Source of the DNA: Actinomycetes bacterium
GTDB taxonomy: Bacteria; Actinomycetota; Acidimicrobiia; Acidimicrobiales; SZUA-35
Reading direction: 5' to 3'
Length of the DNA stretch: 19,794 bases
Assembly (NCBI GenBank): GCA_024227975.1
Contig: JAAETV010000419.1
Location: 1 to 19,794 of the forward strand
Below are positions 16,805 to 19,794 of the stretch, one piece after another; within the stretch, counting starts at the first letter, position 1; each line of letters starts with the position of its first letter. Position numbers and translations under genes: made by a program. A model generated the notes under the pieces. The model saw nothing but the letters and a program-made list of their open reading frames with translations. It searched no databases and was not told where the DNA came from.

Positions 16805-17079
16805 TTCGAGGCCACCCCTTACGTAATTGCTTCTCCTGGTCAATAGCTCCGGTGTGAGGAAGTGTCCGCCTCCACACACCTTGGACGGGTTGCAAGCAGA
16901 CAGTACCGCGCTTCTTCGGGTGCTGTCCTACCGGGCGTATGAGTCTTGGGTTGCCAGGGAGGCAATACCTCGGGGGGAAAGGCGCCAAACAGAGTTGAGA
17001 ATCGGTGATCAGCGGGGTCCTGATGGGGTAGCAGCGATACCAGGCCAAAAGGGCTTGGTGAACCGCATCCTTGGCTTCC
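16805..17079 (-). other. 275-bp spacer between kinase and GH16-like gene
   Basis: No convincing gene, promoter or strong hairpin was found. A minus-strand open frame (16764-17048) covers it, but its composition is unlike a protein family and it overlaps the downstream gene. The spacer is long for this packed cluster, so the GH16-like gene may have a promoter here that I cannot recognise. Confidence 0.4.
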
Positions 17080-19008
17080 TCAGCGAACGAGCTCGATCTC
17101 GCGGCGTGTCCCGATGCGAGTCCCGTCCTGTCGGGTCACGATCAGGGTGATCTCCCACGAGCCCTCACCCCTGGGGGTGATCTTGTAGGTATCACCCACC
17201 AGGAGCTGGCCGGTGGGATCGATCCACTCGACGCTGGCCACGTCGTCATGGGGAGCGGAGAAGGTGAACTGGGCGGTATTGCCCACTGTCACCTCGGCCG
17301 GGCCCACGATCTCAGGACCGTTGTCCGCCTCGACAATCGTCACGGTGTGATTAGCCGACCGGGATTCGCTGCCGTCGTTGATGGCGACGACACTGAAACT
17401 GAGCTGGCCGGGGGCGATGGCCCGAACCTCCAGCTCCTCGCTATCGATGGAGTCACCGTTCCAGTCGGTCCACCGATATGAGTCGGCACCGTCGAAGCTG
17501 GCGGTATATGTCTGAATCTGGCCGGCAGCCACCTCGGGCGGACCGCTGATCGTTGGGGTCGGGCCTTGGAGAGTGAAGAAGCCGCCTACTCCGGCCAAGG
17601 CCAAGACTACGACTCCGAGAAGCCAGGGCCACAGGGTTCGCTTCTTGACCTGTTGCGACTGCTTGAATGACGGAGCCTGGAAGTAGGGCGCCTGACCGCC
17701 GATAGTCGGCTGCTCAGCCGGAAGCTGAGAAGGGGGACCCGATTCCGCAACCGACGGTGGCGAGTAGTGAGCCTGTGCGGGAGGCTGATACGACGGCTGG
17801 CCCGTCTGGGGGTAGTCCGAATGGAGAGGCAGGCCCGACTGCCCGTGACCGTGCTGCTGACCATGTTGTTGGCCGAGTTGTTGATCGTGTTGCAGGCCAG
17901 ATTGCTGTTGGCCCGTCTGCGAGTAGCCACTATCAGGCAAACCGCCGTGCTGACCTGATTGGGGATGGCCGCCCGGTTGTCCCGTCTGGGGGTAGCCCGA
18001 CTGTGGCTGCTCGACCTGGGTTTTGGCGCTAGCGGGGTCTCCGATTGGGGGGAAGTGGGCGGGTCCGGGAGTAACTGGGGGTGCGCTGTAGCCGGGGTCG
18101 CTGGCTCCGGTTGAAGGCTGGGATGGTGATGCCCATTGGGTGGTCGCTGACCCCAACTGCTGGCCTCCCGCCTGTTGGGTCCCACCAAAGGCATCCCGGA
18201 ACTCGCTGGACCAGTCCTCGATGGAGTGGTGGCGGTCATCTTGGCGGAAAGCCATCCCGTGGCGGAAGAACTGACCGAGGGGGCCGCCCATCCACCATTC
18301 ATGGTCGGGGAAGGGGACCGCCTCGTGCAGGATCTCGAAGCTGGGCGGGATCACGCCGCTGATGACCCGGTACATGACAGCGGTGGTTGCGTACAGGTCA
18401 GTGCGACGATCGGGGGCACCTTGGGGGTTCATCTGCTCGGGGGCCGCGTACCCACCGGTACCGGCAGCAATAGTCAGGTTTGTGGCTTGGAGGGCAACAT
18501 CTTTGGCCAGGCCGAAGTCACCCAACACAAGGCGCTCGGCCGGGAGCATGAGAGACGACACCTGCTGATCGACTATCGACCGGCTGCCCGTGACGAGCAG
18601 GTTGCTCGGCTTGATGTCACGGTGGATCAGGTCGTGATCATGAACGGCGCGGACACAGGCGGCAACCTCGACGGCGACCCCCAGAATCCCCTCTTGGGAC
18701 GGTGATGTCACTCGGCTCAAACGGTCCTCGAGGGTGCCGCGATTAGCCAGCGACATCACGAAGTAGGGCTGGCCCGATGGGAGCTCGCCGATGTCGTGGA
18801 CGGTGACCACCCGATGGGAATCGATGCGACGAAGGAGCTGAGCCTCCCTCATGAACCGATCTCGCAGATCTACGTTGTCGGTCCAGTTCTCGGCCAGAAC
18901 CTTGGCCGCGACCTCGCTGTCGAGCACCGAATCGCGGACACGATAGACGGTGGCGAAGCCACCCGAGCCGATGCGCTCGACGACCTCGTAGCGACCGATC
19001 CTGTCCAA
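17080..19008 (-). CDS. Transmembrane Ser/Thr protein kinase with two PKD/Ig-like ectodomains
   Basis: A 642-residue PknB-like kinase. Kinase domain 7-274: glycine loop GSGGFATVY (14-22), VAAK lysine K36, helix-C E55, HRDIKPSNLL (H129-R130-D131; N136), DFG (164-166), GTGGYAAPE (183-191) and TDLYATTAVMYRVISG. All catalytic residues are present. About 15 extra residues lie between the catalytic loop and DFG. Residues 275-454 are a Pro/Gln/Gly/His linker with repeats such as YPQTGQP and long Q/H runs. A transmembrane helix at about 459-480 (WPWLLGVVVLALAGVGGFF) leads to two Ig/PKD-like modules (about 483-560 and 562-642; each opens I-x-GP-x-EV). It lacks PASTA repeats. The start is TTG at 19008 with GGGAG 8 nt upstream and matches the kinase N-terminus (DRIGRYEVVERIGSGG). 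Probable role: sensing an extracellular ligand and phosphorylating cytoplasmic targets; the ligand is unknown. Confidence 0.92.
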   Translation of the reverse strand: MDRIGRYEVVERIGSGGFATVYRVRDSVLDSEVAAKVLAENWTDNVDLRDRFMREAQLLRRIDSHRVVTVHDIGELPSGQPYFVMSLANRGTLEDRLSRVTSPSQEGILGVAVEVAACVRAVHDHDLIHRDIKPSNLLVTGSRSIVDQQVSSLMLPAERLVLGDFGLAKDVALQATNLTIAAGTGGYAAPEQMNPQGAPDRRTDLYATTAVMYRVISGVIPPSFEILHEAVPFPDHEWWMGGPLGQFFRHGMAFRQDDRHHSIEDWSSEFRDAFGGTQQAGGQQLGSATTQWASPSQPSTGASDPGYSAPPVTPGPAHFPPIGDPASAKTQVEQPQSGYPQTGQPGGHPQSGQHGGLPDSGYSQTGQQQSGLQHDQQLGQQHGQQHGHGQSGLPLHSDYPQTGQPSYQPPAQAHYSPPSVAESGPPSQLPAEQPTIGGQAPYFQAPSFKQSQQVKKRTLWPWLLGVVVLALAGVGGFFTLQGPTPTISGPPEVAAGQIQTYTASFDGADSYRWTDWNGDSIDSEELEVRAIAPGQLSFSVVAINDGSESRSANHTVTIVEADNGPEIVGPAEVTVGNTAQFTFSAPHDDVASVEWIDPTGQLLVGDTYKITPRGEGSWEITLIVTRQDGTRIGTRREIELVR

Positions 19009-19315
19009 CGCTGCTACTCCCGTACCTGCTCGTCGAATGGCCCCAGCTTGGCAACCTCAAATAGAGCCCCCGAGTACCTGCCGTCGATCATACCGGCCAC
19101 AGCCCCTAGCCTGCCCCAAACCAGTGCTGAGGGTCCCCACACTCCCCAGACGCGACTGAGCGGCCGACCAGTTCTCCAGCCGACCACCCAGTCCAAACTC
19201 GTCTCAGTTATCCCTCAAGCCAACGTTCAGCAGGTCCATAACCCACACGAGCGCTAGAGCGGAGGACGTTTCGGCCAACCCGAAACTCCCGAAGGCCGTC
19301 CTCCGGACGGCCGAC
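19009..19315 (-). other. 307-bp spacer between rpsJ and the kinase gene
   Basis: No plausible gene in this spacer. The rpsJ-proximal side holds the two-hairpin element (19268-19312). Nearer the kinase, the minus strand has TATGAT at 19087-19092, a good -10 match; the hexamer 17 nt upstream (GGCAGG) is a poor -35. GGGAG at 19017-19021 lies 8 nt before the kinase TTG. A kinase promoter here is plausible but not shown. Confidence 0.4.
19268..19312 (-). terminator. Two-hairpin element after rpsJ
   Basis: On the minus strand GGCCGTCC-GGA-GGACGGCC (19294-19312), a perfect 8-bp GC-rich stem with a 3-nt loop, begins 3 nt after the rpsJ stop. GTTTCGG-GTTGG-CCGAAAC (19268-19286), a perfect 7-bp stem, follows, trailed by GTCCTCC. 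The first stem alone is strong enough to pause polymerase, but no T-run follows. Given that unrelated genes come next, termination of the tuf-rpsJ transcript is the simplest reading. The layout matches elements at 5657-5708 and 1644-1701. Confidence 0.55.
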
Positions 19316-19636
19316 TCAGACCTCTTGGATCTTGAGCTCGATGTCGACGCCGGCTGGCAGCTCTAGCCGCTGGAGGGAGTCGACCGTCTTCGGGTTCGGT
19401 TCCAGGATGTCGATGAGGCGCTTGTGGATGCGCATCTCGAAGTGCTCGCGACTGTCCTTGTCCTTGTGAGGTGACCGGATCACGCAGAACCGGTGCTTCT
19501 CGGTCGGCAAGGGGATAGGACCACGGAACTCAGCATTGGTCCTGGCTACGGTCTCGACGATCTTCTTGGTCGACTGATCAACGATCTCATGATCGTACGC
19601 CTTCAACCGGATTCGGATCTTCTGCTTTCCTGCCAT
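19316..19636 (-). CDS. rpsJ: 30S ribosomal protein S10
   Basis: S10 (NusE) works in the ribosome and in transcription antitermination with NusB and NusG. The 106-residue product reads [99 protein letters not shown], the full family sequence. The ATG at 19634-19636 is 13 nt after tuf, so it is probably cotranscribed with tuf. It is normally followed at once by rplC; here hairpins and a kinase gene follow. Confidence 0.99.
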   Translation of the reverse strand: MAGKQKIRIRLKAYDHEIVDQSTKKIVETVARTNAEFRGPIPLPTEKHRFCVIRSPHKDKDSREHFEMRIHKRLIDILEPNPKTVDSLQRLELPAGVDIELKIQEV

Positions 19637-19649
19637 GGTCTCTCAGCCT

Positions 19650-19794
19650 CTACTTGATGATCTTGGTGACACGACCGGCACCAACCGTCCGGCCACCCTC
19701 ACGAATAGCGAACCGCAAACCCTCATCCATCGCAATCGGATTAATCAACTCAACCGTCATCTCCGTATTATCACCCGGCATACACATCTCCGTA
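19650..19794 (-). CDS. tuf: Elongation factor Tu, C-terminal end (runs off window)
   Basis: Only the last 47 codons are present. They read [47 protein letters not shown], the domain III C-terminus of EF-Tu, which delivers aminoacyl-tRNA to the ribosome. Stop TAG at 19650-19652. The rest, and presumably fusA, rpsG and rpsL, lie beyond the window edge. Confidence 0.97.
   Translation of the reverse strand, partial: TEMCMPGDNTEMTVELINPIAMDEGLRFAIREGGRTVGAGRVTKIIK

Noticed and set aside
16764..17048. Minus-strand 94-codon frame in the spacer after the kinase
   Set aside because: It overlaps the GH16-like gene in another frame, has no recognisable domain, and its composition looks random.
15037..19315. 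Mobile element or genomic island carrying the kinase pair
   Set aside because: No transposase, integrase, terminal repeat or target duplication was found, and base composition looks like the flanks.

Overview
The window is one continuous, minus-strand translation-gene cluster from a GC-rich bacterium. In transcription order (right to left) it runs: end of tuf, rpsJ, a two-gene insert (Ser/Thr kinase and a GH16-like membrane protein), rplC-rplD-rplW-rplB-rpsS-rplV-rpsC-rplP-rpmC-rpsQ, rplN-rplX-rplE-rpsZ-rpsH-rplF-rplR-rpsE-rpmD-rplO, secY-adk, infA-rpmJ-rpsM-rpsK-rpsD, rpoA-rplQ and the start of truA. This is the fused str/S10/spc/alpha arrangement. High GC, GTG/TTG starts, a cysteine-free S4, zinc-ribbon S14 and L36, a short-LID adenylate kinase and a PknB-type kinase with a long Pro/Gln linker suggest an actinobacterium, perhaps an uncultured Acidimicrobiia-like lineage. 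That placement is inference, because no rRNA is present.

Most ribosomal genes are packed with overlaps of 1, 4 or 8 nt or gaps of 2-17 nt, so they are probably translationally coupled. Real spacers occur at only a few points: after rpsJ (307 bp), between the two inserted genes (275 bp), before rplC (316 bp), and around secY, infA, rpmJ and rpoA (about 80-125 bp each).

The most unusual region is 15037-19315. rpsJ and rplC, normally adjacent, are separated by about 4.3 kb encoding two membrane proteins on the same strand. One is a transmembrane Ser/Thr kinase with two PKD/Ig-like extracellular modules. The other is a type II membrane protein whose extracytoplasmic domain looks like GH16 but has lost the usual ExDxxE catalytic motif. 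Together they look like a surface-sensing and signalling pair embedded in the core ribosomal locus.

A second unusual signal is a two-hairpin element found after rpsJ, after rplO and after rpsD: a perfect 7-8 bp stem 3-10 nt after the stop codon, followed by a second stem built on GACGTT(T)CGG. A weaker related hairpin lies before rplC. These mark the points where the long transcript is probably terminated, processed or attenuated. infA seems to start at CTG, has a GGAGG 6 nt upstream and a plausible own promoter, and L22, S3 and L4 carry unusual C-terminal tails. No RNA genes, CRISPR arrays, insertion sequences or att sites were seen.
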